Notes under the pieces: generated by a model | Seen by the model: only the letters and a program-made list of their open reading frames with translations | The model's database searches: none | What the model was told of the DNA's origin: nothing | Translations under genes and position numbers: made by a program | Assembly (NCBI GenBank): GCA_002428865.1 | Contig: DIYB01000021.1 | Coordinates: 15,520 to 22,952 of the forward strand | DNA: 7,433 nt | Direction: 5' to 3' | Source of the DNA: Patescibacteria group bacterium UBA6065 | GTDB lineage: Bacteria; Patescibacteriota; Minisyncoccia; Phycocordibacterales; UBA6065 | Shown here: positions 1 to 5,398 of the stretch, piece after piece | Layout of the letters: each line of letters begins with the position of its first letter | Numbering within the stretch: position 1 is the stretch's first letter

Positions 1-214
1 CATTCATATACGTCTCAGGCAATACGAGTGTCGTTGCAGTTGTACCGATCTTCCCTTTCGAAACGAGTGCGTTTGATTTCTTGTCGAGCTTCCATTCGGG
101 AAATTCGTGTACCGTTGCAAATCTCATAACCGCCTCACGTCCCGCATTGTGTCGGGTACCTGTATATTCTGTTCCAGGATTGCCAAGTCCGATAATAATC
201 ATGAGTTGTATCAT
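1..214 (-). CDS. pth: Peptidyl-tRNA hydrolase, 5' part (truncated by window edge)
   Basis: Pth frees tRNA in the cytoplasm by cleaving the ester bond of peptidyl-tRNAs dropped by stalled ribosomes. The minus strand reads MIQLMIIIGLGNPG, then EYTGTRHNAG, and near the edge LPETYMN. These are the three N-terminal hallmarks of bacterial Pth: GLGNPG, YxxTRHNxG (with the catalytic His) and PxTYMN. About 71 codons are visible; the C-terminal two thirds lie outside. Two starts are possible. The ATG at 214-212 has a GAGGTG Shine-Dalgarno sequence nine bases upstream. The ATG at 202-200 gives MIIIGLGNPG, the usual family length, and sits seven bases after a TATGAT box, which would make a leaderless mRNA. 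I report the longer form. It is transcribed away from lepB. The family call is nearly certain; the start is not. Confidence 0.93.
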   Translation of the reverse strand, partial: MIQLMIIIGLGNPGTEYTGTRHNAGREAVMRFATVHEFPEWKLDKKSNALVSKGKIGTTATTLVLPETYMN

Positions 215-218
215 AGCA
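210..218 (-). promoter_or_regulatory. Candidate extended -10 of pth
   Basis: On the minus strand the bases read TGTGCTATGAT, an extended -10 element (TGn followed by TATGAT at 215-210). Transcription would begin about seven bases later, at the second in-frame ATG (202) of pth. No convincing -35 box is visible: a TTGACG on the minus strand at 256-251 is too far upstream for this -10. The TGCTAT core matches the candidate boxes before ftsZ and trxB. The box overlaps the upstream ATG, so only one of the two start models can be right. Confidence 0.35.
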
Positions 219-297
219 CAAAACACCTCATGACACGCCTATCCACTTCCCGTCAATACACCTCTCGTATTACACTTCTGGCCAAATACGACACATC

Positions 298-885
298 ATG
301 GACCCTATCGAGCAACCACGCGAATCGAAAACACGACACCTTATCAGAGAAACGATGTGGTACATCGTGACAGCACTCGTTGTCGTGCTTCCGATACGCA
401 TGTGGATTGCCCAACCATTCGTTGTCAATGGCGCCTCGATGGATTCGACATTCAGGGACGGCGAATACCTCATCGTCGACCAGATTTCATATCGATTTGA
501 AGATCCACAGAGAGGCGACGTGGTCGTATTCAAGTATCCACTCAATCCCAAAAAATACTTCATCAAAAGAATAATCGGTGTGCCAGGAGACACCGTCAAA
601 GTAAGGGGTGAGTCTGTCACAATCACAAACAGTGAGCATCCAGAGGGGTTCCCAATCAATGAATCATACGTGCACTCTCAAACGATTGGTAATGTCACGA
701 CAACCCTCAGAGATGGTGAATATTTTGTCATGGGAGACAACCGGGTCGTATCACTCGACTCACGATCATGGGGTGCACTCCCTCAAGAGGCAATCGTCGG
801 TACGCCACTGGTACGACTCCTGCCATTTTCACGGATCGATATGTTCCCTGGCAGGATAGAGTCGGCCACTACTACTAATCCATAA
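298..885 (+). CDS. lepB: Signal peptidase I (type I leader peptidase)
   Basis: This membrane serine protease removes signal peptides from exported preproteins on the outer face of the cytoplasmic membrane. The 195-residue protein has a short cytoplasmic N-terminus and one membrane segment at about residues 22-39. The S26 family boxes follow in order: GASMDSTF with nucleophile Ser47, YFIKRIIGVPGD with general base Lys90, and GDNRVVSLDSRSWG (146-159). The length fits short, single-anchor signal peptidases. The ATG at 298 is the first in frame and gives a normal N-terminus; no Shine-Dalgarno is seen. The gene ends 14 bases before the HisRS-like gene, so the two are probably co-transcribed. It is divergent from pth. 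Identification is firm. Confidence 0.95.
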   Translation: MDPIEQPRESKTRHLIRETMWYIVTALVVVLPIRMWIAQPFVVNGASMDSTFRDGEYLIVDQISYRFEDPQRGDVVVFKYPLNPKKYFIKRIIGVPGDTVKVRGESVTITNSEHPEGFPINESYVHSQTIGNVTTTLRDGEYFVMGDNRVVSLDSRSWGALPQEAIVGTPLVRLLPFSRIDMFPGRIESATTTNP

Positions 886-899
886 TCACAGATATTCGG

Positions 900-2105
900 A
901 TGAAAAAAAGAAACAACGCACTTCCTTCATATGTATCATACGAGGATCTCGATCAGGTCGGTGAAGCGACTCTCTTTTATGGCTTTACGCCTATCAAAAC
1001 CGTCACGGTACATCACGAGGACTCAGCGGTAGCAAAAAACCTGTCCGACGGAGAAGTCGTCGTCGACCATGACACACATGAGATCGGCGCAGTGGTAAAG
1101 CTCGACGAAAAAATCGCACTCCTCAATCTCTATGAACGTGAAAAGCTCTACACCCTGCCACAACCCCTCATGTTCTTTCAACGCAAGAACACTCGTCACA
1201 AAAACGAACTTCACTACGGTCTCGAAATACTCGGAGCCACAAAACCAATGGCGGAGGCGATTTTGATCCAAGCATCACTTGCGATATTGAGTGATGTTGG
1301 TGAAAAAAATCTTCATGTTGAGATCAATTCAATTGGTGACAAAGAGTCACTCACCAGATTTTCAAAAGAAATCACCGCATACTACAAGAAACACCTCGCT
1401 GACCTCCCTGCATCATGTAGACCACTCGTTAAAAAAGATGTTTTCTCACTTCTCGGTTGTCAGCATGGCAAATGTGAAGAGCTTGCACGCAATTGTCCAA
1501 AATCAATCAATTTTTTGTCTGAGAAGAGTCGCCTTCACTTCAAAGAAGTACTCGAATATCTTGAAACACTCGACATCCCCTACTCAATAAATAACACCCT
1601 CGTAGCAAATAGAGATTACTGTACTGAAACCATCTTTGAGATACGGCGTGAGGACAAAGACAGTCATCCCGTCGCAATCGGTATACGGTACGACACACTC
1701 GCAAAGCGACTTGGTCAGAAAAAGGACGTGTCCGCCGTCGGCATCTCGCTCGCGATCCCGTCTCGTCGTGTCCCTCAGTCAAAGAAAATAAAGAAATCGT
1801 CAGTCGAAAAAATCACACACCCATCGATCGTGTTCATGCAACTCGGCAATGAGGCAAAACTCCTCTCACTACGTGTTCTTGAGACCCTCCGAAAGCACCG
1901 TATCCCCGTCGCCCACACCATGCTCCGCGAGAAGATGTCTGGTCAAATCGGCCTTGTCGAGAAGACTCAGGCGCCTGTAATCATGATTATGGGTAAAAAG
2001 GAGGCGATGGAACAATCGGTGATTATCCGTGACTCTGAGACTCGCTCACAAGACAGCGTGCTCATCACCGATGCGCCAGCAAAACTCAAGAAATATAGGG
2101 TATAA
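900..2105 (+). CDS. Histidyl-tRNA-synthetase-like protein, catalytic residues degenerate
   Basis: The 401-residue protein follows class II HisRS end to end. It has an N-terminal YGF region (27-29), a motif-2-like block (90-112), LHVEINSIGDKES (138-150), the insertion before LVANRDYCTETIFE (234-247), IRYDTL (262-267), and a C-terminal HGTP anticodon-binding domain from about 308 to the end. It is not a normal HisRS. Motif 2 FRxE reads FFQR (92-95), the His-binding RGLDYY reads ANRDYC (236-241), so the catalytic Arg is Ala, GGGRYD reads IGIRYD (260-265), and the motif 3 Gly-x-x-Arg reads AIPS (285-288). Four cysteines (173, 187, 192, 199) lie in the insertion region. HisZ, the regulatory subunit of ATP phosphoribosyltransferase, is an alternative, but HisZ normally lacks the anticodon domain. 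An accessory or tRNA-binding role is inference. It lies 14 bases after lepB, with no clear ribosome binding site. Confidence 0.8.
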   Translation: MKKRNNALPSYVSYEDLDQVGEATLFYGFTPIKTVTVHHEDSAVAKNLSDGEVVVDHDTHEIGAVVKLDEKIALLNLYEREKLYTLPQPLMFFQRKNTRHKNELHYGLEILGATKPMAEAILIQASLAILSDVGEKNLHVEINSIGDKESLTRFSKEITAYYKKHLADLPASCRPLVKKDVFSLLGCQHGKCEELARNCPKSINFLSEKSRLHFKEVLEYLETLDIPYSINNTLVANRDYCTETIFEIRREDKDSHPVAIGIRYDTLAKRLGQKKDVSAVGISLAIPSRRVPQSKKIKKSSVEKITHPSIVFMQLGNEAKLLSLRVLETLRKHRIPVAHTMLREKMSGQIGLVEKTQAPVIMIMGKKEAMEQSVIIRDSETRSQDSVLITDAPAKLKKYRV

Positions 2106-2125
2106 CTCTGAAACCAGAGAATCCC

Positions 2126-2154
2126 TTGAGCTTTTCGGCACCCTGTGTTACCCT
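2126..2154 (+). promoter_or_regulatory. Candidate promoter of the rpsU-ybeY-ftsA cluster
   Basis: A TTGAGC (2126-2131) and a TACCCT (2149-2154) are separated by 17 bases, and TG precedes the second box by one base, giving an extended -10. The -10 match itself is weak. Only nine bases lie between it and the rpsU ATG at 2164, so transcription would start at or just before the start codon. The position, in the 58-base gap after the HisRS-like gene, supports a separate transcription unit. Confidence 0.4.
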
Positions 2155-2163
2155 GTAAATCCT

Positions 2164-2415
2164 ATGGCAACAAACGTAGAAGTAACCAAGAATCCTAACG
2201 AAAATCCGCTCTCACTCCTCAGGCGTTTTACGAGGCGTGTCCAGGGCTCCGGCATACTCCCTCGCGTACGCGGTGAGCGCTATCACACCCGCACACTCTC
2301 TCACTACAAGGTCAAGATGAAGACCCTCGAGAAAATCGAGCGAAAAAATGAGGTTGCAGAGCTCATAAAGCAAGGCAAGATGGCTCCAGCATCAGAGCGC
2401 ACGCGCGGTCGATAA
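2164..2415 (+). CDS. rpsU: 30S ribosomal protein S21
   Basis: S21 is a small basic protein of the 30S platform, near the 3' end of 16S rRNA, and acts in initiation. The 83-residue product begins MATNVEVTKNPNENPL and carries the family core LLRRFTRRVQGSGIL (18-32) followed by RVRGERYHTR. The rest is a lysine- and arginine-rich helix, typical of S21. It is somewhat longer than the 71 residues of the E. coli protein. The frame is open upstream to 2029, but that extension lies inside the previous gene and does not resemble S21. The ATG at 2164 gives the proper N-terminus. No Shine-Dalgarno is present and the candidate promoter sits right against the start. The gene ends 14 bases before ybeY, so ribosome assembly, rRNA processing and ftsA appear to share one transcript. 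Confidence 0.92.
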   Translation: MATNVEVTKNPNENPLSLLRRFTRRVQGSGILPRVRGERYHTRTLSHYKVKMKTLEKIERKNEVAELIKQGKMAPASERTRGR

Positions 2416-2429
2416 TCACCGCCCAGAGA

Positions 2430-2816
2430 ATGGCACGGAACGTATCGGTACTCAACAAGACGAAAGGCACGCTTCCCCGCGTGCCTTTCTCACGTATCAA
2501 GAATGCAATTCTCGGACCACACTATGATCTGTCACTCGTGTTTGTCGAGGACGAAGAAGCGCGATCACTCAACAAACGTCATCGTAATGCATCGTATGTC
2601 CCAAATGTACTATCATTCACCCTCGATGCAGATTCAGGTGAGATTGTGATCAATCCGGACGAGGCGCGCCGACAGGCACCGTCATTTGGACGAACCTATC
2701 GCAACATGATCGCATTTCTCTATATCCACGGACTCTGCCATTTGAAAGGCATGGACCATGGTAGTACAATGGAAAGAACCGAAGCCACATTTCGCAAACA
2801 ATTTGGCATCAACTAA
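2430..2816 (+). CDS. ybeY: Endoribonuclease YbeY (rRNA maturation factor)
   Basis: YbeY is a zinc-dependent single-strand endoribonuclease involved in 16S rRNA 3'-end maturation and late 70S quality control. The 128-residue protein has the diagnostic metal-binding motif HGLCHLKGMDH (His100, His104, His110) and the upstream LNKRHRNASYVPNVLSF (47-63), matching the family's LN-x-x-[YF]R...NVLSF block. The N-terminus (NVSVLNKT) fits the family's first strand, supporting the ATG at 2430; the upstream GAGA is a poor ribosome binding site. A perfect 11-base inverted repeat lies within codons 11-20. It sits 14 bases after rpsU and 3 bases before ftsA, so translational coupling with ftsA is likely. 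The pairing with rpsU makes sense because S21 sits near the rRNA end that YbeY helps mature. Confidence 0.93.
   Translation: MARNVSVLNKTKGTLPRVPFSRIKNAILGPHYDLSLVFVEDEEARSLNKRHRNASYVPNVLSFTLDADSGEIVINPDEARRQAPSFGRTYRNMIAFLYIHGLCHLKGMDHGSTMERTEATFRKQFGIN
2462..2489 (+). promoter_or_regulatory. Perfect 11-bp hairpin inside the 5' end of ybeY
   Basis: GAAAGGCACGC (2462-2472) and GCGTGCCTTTC (2479-2489) are exact reverse complements around a six-base loop, TTCCCC. The A-rich left and T-rich right flanks of the stem resemble an intrinsic terminator, but the T run is only three bases, followed by CTC. It lies 46 bases after the rpsU stop and 32 bases into ybeY, and encodes part of the YbeY N-terminus. 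It could attenuate transcription between rpsU and ybeY-ftsA, or stabilise the rpsU message. The structure is seen; the function is inferred. Confidence 0.5.
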
Positions 2817-2819
2817 CCC

Positions 2820-3992
2820 ATGAGGAAGCACATCGCCGTCGGCATCGATATCGGTACCTACCAAGTCAAGGTTGTCGTGGCTGAACGCGACCGCACGACT
2901 GCTGCGGGTACGTTGCGCGTGATTGGTGCTGGTATCGCTGAATCACGCGGACTGCGTCATGGCTATGTCGTTAATGCTCGAGATGCGGCAAAAAGCGTCT
3001 CCCTCGCTGTCGCACAAGCTGAGAAGAGTGCAAAGGTCAAGATCAAAAAGGCATACGTCTCAGTCGGCGGTGTCGGCATCCAATCAACAACCGCAACGGG
3101 GACAACTGTCATATCACGAGGAGATTCATCAGTGAGCGATCTCGACATGGACAAAGCGGTCTCGGCGGCAGAACGGGATTTGTCGCCTGCCTACACACTC
3201 AACCAAAAAATCATCCACACCATTCCCCTCTCGTGGAAAATCGATGGCAAACCAGTACTCGGACGACCACAAGGGATGAAGGGTAAGAAGCTTGAGGCGA
3301 AGGTACTCTTTGTCACCTGTCTCGCACAACACATCGACGACCTCGTCGAAGCGATCGGTGATGCAGGCATCGAAGTACAAGACATCATTGCTTCACCCAT
3401 TGCCGCATCACTCGTGACCCTCTCAAAGAGTCAGAAGGTTGCTGGCTGTGTACTTGCAAACATTGGTGCCGAAACCCTCTCGGTGGTGGTCTATGAAAAC
3501 AGTTTACCGATTTCGCTCGAAGTATTCCCAATCGGATCAACCGATATCACGAATGACATCGCGCTTGGTATGCGTCTCCCGATAGAAGAAGCTGAGACGA
3601 TTAAACGTGGTGGTTCATCCGATCAGTCAGTGTCAAAGAAAAAACTCGATGAGATTGTTGTGGCACGGCTCCGCGACATGTTTGACCTCATCGAGGCGCA
3701 TCTCAAGAAAATCGACAAGAACGGGCTCCTGCCAGCTGGCATCATCATCACCGGCGGTGGTTCGGGTATCGCGACAATAGAGGACCTCGCAAAAGCAACA
3801 CTGCGCCTCCCTTCACGCATCGGCAAGATGGGCCTCTCTGATGATGATGTTCGTGATGCGACATGGTCTGTCGCATACGGCCTTTGCCTCCTCGGCCTCG
3901 GTAGTGAGAAGGATGACGAGAGTGGCATACGCAAAGCGAGCAACGAAAGCGCTGGCAAGATCCTCTCGTTCCTCAAGCAATTTCTTCCATAA
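2820..3992 (+). CDS. ftsA: Cell division protein FtsA
   Basis: FtsA is the actin-like ATPase that tethers FtsZ filaments to the membrane and recruits later divisome proteins. The 390-residue protein shows phosphate-1 GIDIGT (8-13), the SHS2/1C-domain entry RGLRHGYVVN (43-52), a phosphate-2 region at 213-220 followed by PIGSTDITNDIA (237-248) and AETIK (258-262), and the adenosine motif IITGGGSGI (309-317). The C-terminus GKILSFLKQFLP is a short amphipathic helix, matching the membrane-targeting sequence. Phosphate-2 reads NIGAETL where well-studied FtsA has DIGGGTT-like residues, so ATP handling may differ. It starts 3 bases after ybeY with no Shine-Dalgarno, suggesting coupled translation. 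Unlike the common arrangement, a terminator separates it from ftsZ. Confidence 0.95.
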   Translation: MRKHIAVGIDIGTYQVKVVVAERDRTTAAGTLRVIGAGIAESRGLRHGYVVNARDAAKSVSLAVAQAEKSAKVKIKKAYVSVGGVGIQSTTATGTTVISRGDSSVSDLDMDKAVSAAERDLSPAYTLNQKIIHTIPLSWKIDGKPVLGRPQGMKGKKLEAKVLFVTCLAQHIDDLVEAIGDAGIEVQDIIASPIAASLVTLSKSQKVAGCVLANIGAETLSVVVYENSLPISLEVFPIGSTDITNDIALGMRLPIEEAETIKRGGSSDQSVSKKKLDEIVVARLRDMFDLIEAHLKKIDKNGLLPAGIIITGGGSGIATIEDLAKATLRLPSRIGKMGLSDDDVRDATWSVAYGLCLLGLGSEKDDESGIRKASNESAGKILSFLKQFLP

Positions 3993-4007
3993 CATACCCC
4001 ATCTCGG

Positions 4008-4029
4008 AGCGCCCTTGTGGCGCTTTTTT
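4008..4029 (+). terminator. Intrinsic terminator after ftsA
   Basis: AGCGCC (4008-4013), a five-base loop CTTGT and GGCGCT (4019-4024) form a perfect six-pair, GC-rich stem followed directly by a run of six T (4024-4029). It begins 15 bases after the ftsA stop. This is a textbook Rho-independent terminator and should end the rpsU-ybeY-ftsA transcript before ftsZ. Confidence 0.85.
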
Positions 4030-4057
4030 CGTGATGAAACACATACAGTGTAATAGC

Positions 4058-4085
4058 TTGAAATATAAGCTCCATTTGCTATCAT
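4058..4085 (+). promoter_or_regulatory. Candidate ftsZ promoter
   Basis: TTGAAA (4058-4063) is a good -35 and TATCAT (4080-4085) a good -10, 16 bases apart, with TGC just before the -10 (extended -10). It follows the ftsA terminator by about 30 bases. Transcription would start near 4092 and give a leader of about 65 bases. The long GC-neutral leader and position between terminator and gene support it. Confidence 0.65.
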
Positions 4086-4112
4086 TGACCCACTATTACC
4101 AAGACCAAACGA

Positions 4113-4126
4113 ACGGTGAAAACCGT
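4113..4126 (+). promoter_or_regulatory. GAAA-tetraloop hairpin in the ftsZ leader
   Basis: ACGGT (4113-4117) and ACCGT (4122-4126) pair perfectly around GAAA, a GNRA tetraloop, about 30 bases before the ftsZ start. There is no T run, so it is not a terminator. It may influence ribosome access or mRNA stability in a leader that has no Shine-Dalgarno. A five-pair stem can arise by chance; the tetraloop and location raise interest. Confidence 0.35.
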
Positions 4127-4156
4127 CACGCGGGTTATCCATTTACCAAACGCATC

Positions 4157-5356
4157 ATGCCAAACATCGTACCGGAAGTAGAGACATTCGCACGGATAAA
4201 GGTTCTCGGCGTCGGAGGCTCGGGCAAGAACGCCTTAAACCATATGGTCAACTCAAAGGTGAAGGGTGTCGAGTTTATCGGCGTCAATACTGATGCGCAG
4301 GACCTCCACCACACACTCGCAAAGAAAAAGATCCATATTGGCAAGAACCTCACAAAAGGTCTCGGTACTGGCATGAACCCGGAACTCGGTCGACGCGCAG
4401 TTGAGGAGACAAAAGAAGAGCTCCAAGAATCAATCAAGGGTGCGGACATGGTGTTTGTTGCCGGTGGATTGGGTGGTGGTACCTGCTCGGGTGCCGCACC
4501 GGCAGTCGCCAAGACTGCAAAAGAGCTCGGTGCACTCACTGTCGCAGTCGTCACCAAGCCATTCTTCTTTGAGGGTGCACAGAGGCTTCGTATTGCCGAG
4601 CAAGCACTCGACAATCTCAAGAAAGAAGTCGATGCGATCATCGTCATCCCAAACGACCGCCTCCTCTCTAACATCGATCGAAATACGACCGCAAAAGCAG
4701 CGTTTGCAATGTGTGACGAGGTCTTGAAACAAGCTGTCGAGGGTATCTCGGACCTCATTACAACGCCAGGTATTATCAATATCGACTTCGCAGATATCCG
4801 AGCAGTCATGGAGAATGCAGGAGCTGCACTCATGGGCATCGGTATCGGGTCAGGTGAAAAGCGTGCAGAAGATGCAGCGAAGATGGCGATCAATTCACCA
4901 CTCCTCGACATCTCGATCGCGGGTGCAAAGGGTGTACTCTTCTCTATCGCAGGTGGTGACGACCTCACCATGTTCGAGATTCAAGACGCCGCAAAGGTCA
5001 TCACTGAGTCAATCGATCCAAACGCAAAAGTCATCTTTGGTACAGTCCGTGACGATAAGCTCAAGAAGGGTGAGGTCAAGGTCACAGTCATCGCATCGGG
5101 TTTCGGTGAGACACCTGCATCACACACACAGAAAAAGTCCCTCTTCTCCTCATCAGAATCAAAAGATGAGCCAGTCAAAGGCAAGATATTCAACTCAGTT
5201 GCTGAAAAAGTTGTAGTAGAAAAGCCTGAGAAAAAGAAAGAAGACGACCGACCAGAGCCGAAATCAGTAGCAATCGATGACAAGAAGTCTATTCCAGTTA
5301 TCGATACCGACGATGATTGGGGTGCTGTCCCAGCCTTCCTCCGAAGAAAGAAATAA
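4157..5356 (+). CDS. ftsZ: Cell division protein FtsZ
   Basis: FtsZ is the tubulin-like GTPase that assembles the Z-ring. The 399-residue protein has the N-terminal GTPase fold with VLGVGGSGKNALNHM (16-30), VNTDAQ (43-48), the T4 tubulin-signature region at 103-115, the ribose-binding stretch FFFEG (136-140), and the T7 synergy loop NIDFADI (208-214) with catalytic aspartates Asp210 and Asp213. A charged linker (about 318-385) leads to the C-terminal peptide WGAVPAFLRRKK, which should bind FtsA. The signature reads GGGTCSG where the family has GGGTGTG or GGGTGSG, so Cys110 replaces a glycine. The frame is open back to 4031, but the candidate promoter lies inside that extension and MPNIVPEVETF fits the family, so 4157 is the start. 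No Shine-Dalgarno is visible. Confidence 0.96.
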   Translation: MPNIVPEVETFARIKVLGVGGSGKNALNHMVNSKVKGVEFIGVNTDAQDLHHTLAKKKIHIGKNLTKGLGTGMNPELGRRAVEETKEELQESIKGADMVFVAGGLGGGTCSGAAPAVAKTAKELGALTVAVVTKPFFFEGAQRLRIAEQALDNLKKEVDAIIVIPNDRLLSNIDRNTTAKAAFAMCDEVLKQAVEGISDLITTPGIINIDFADIRAVMENAGAALMGIGIGSGEKRAEDAAKMAINSPLLDISIAGAKGVLFSIAGGDDLTMFEIQDAAKVITESIDPNAKVIFGTVRDDKLKKGEVKVTVIASGFGETPASHTQKKSLFSSSESKDEPVKGKIFNSVAEKVVVEKPEKKKEDDRPEPKSVAIDDKKSIPVIDTDDDWGAVPAFLRRKK

Positions 5357-5374
5357 TTATTCGAAACCACTAAC

Positions 5375-5398
5375 ACCACCCTAAAAAGGGGTGGTTTT
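5375..5398 (+). terminator. Intrinsic terminator of ftsZ, overlapping the convergent gene's end
   Basis: ACCACCC (5375-5381), a seven-base loop, and GGGTGGT (5389-5395) form a perfect seven-pair stem, followed by a T-rich tail (TTTT, then AG and TATTTT). It starts 18 bases after the ftsZ stop. The minus-strand acyltransferase stop codon (5383-5381) lies in the stem and loop, so the hairpin also encodes the last residues of that protein. On the minus strand the tail is poor in T, so termination there would be weaker. Confidence 0.8.

Noticed and set aside
228..256. Minus-strand TTGACG as a -35 for pth
   Set aside because: At 16-18 base spacing the -10 position (TCATGA or its neighbours) does not match, so no promoter can be supported there.
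107..370. Plus-strand open frame of 87 codons
   Set aside because: It is antisense to the start of pth and overlaps the lepB start in another frame; its translation resembles no family and the real genes on both sides explain the region.
2106..2119. CTCTG-AAAC-CAGAG inverted repeat after the HisRS-like gene
   Set aside because: The stem has five pairs and no T run follows, so it does not make a credible terminator; a repeat this short is expected by chance.
2029..2163. Longer N-terminus for rpsU, starting at 2029
   Set aside because: It overlaps the end of the HisRS-like gene out of frame and is unlike S21; the ATG at 2164 fits the family.
3623..4142. Minus-strand open frames over the ftsA end
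   Set aside because: They are antisense to ftsA, cross its terminator, and show no recognisable domain.
4031..4156. Longer N-terminus for ftsZ, starting at 4031
   Set aside because: The extension contains the candidate promoter and hairpin, has no FtsZ-like sequence, and the ATG at 4157 gives the expected N-terminus.
4135..4971. 278-codon minus-strand open frame
   Set aside because: It is a shadow of ftsZ produced by codon bias in GC-balanced coding DNA; composition is low-complexity Ser/Ala/Pro and the plus strand is clearly FtsZ.
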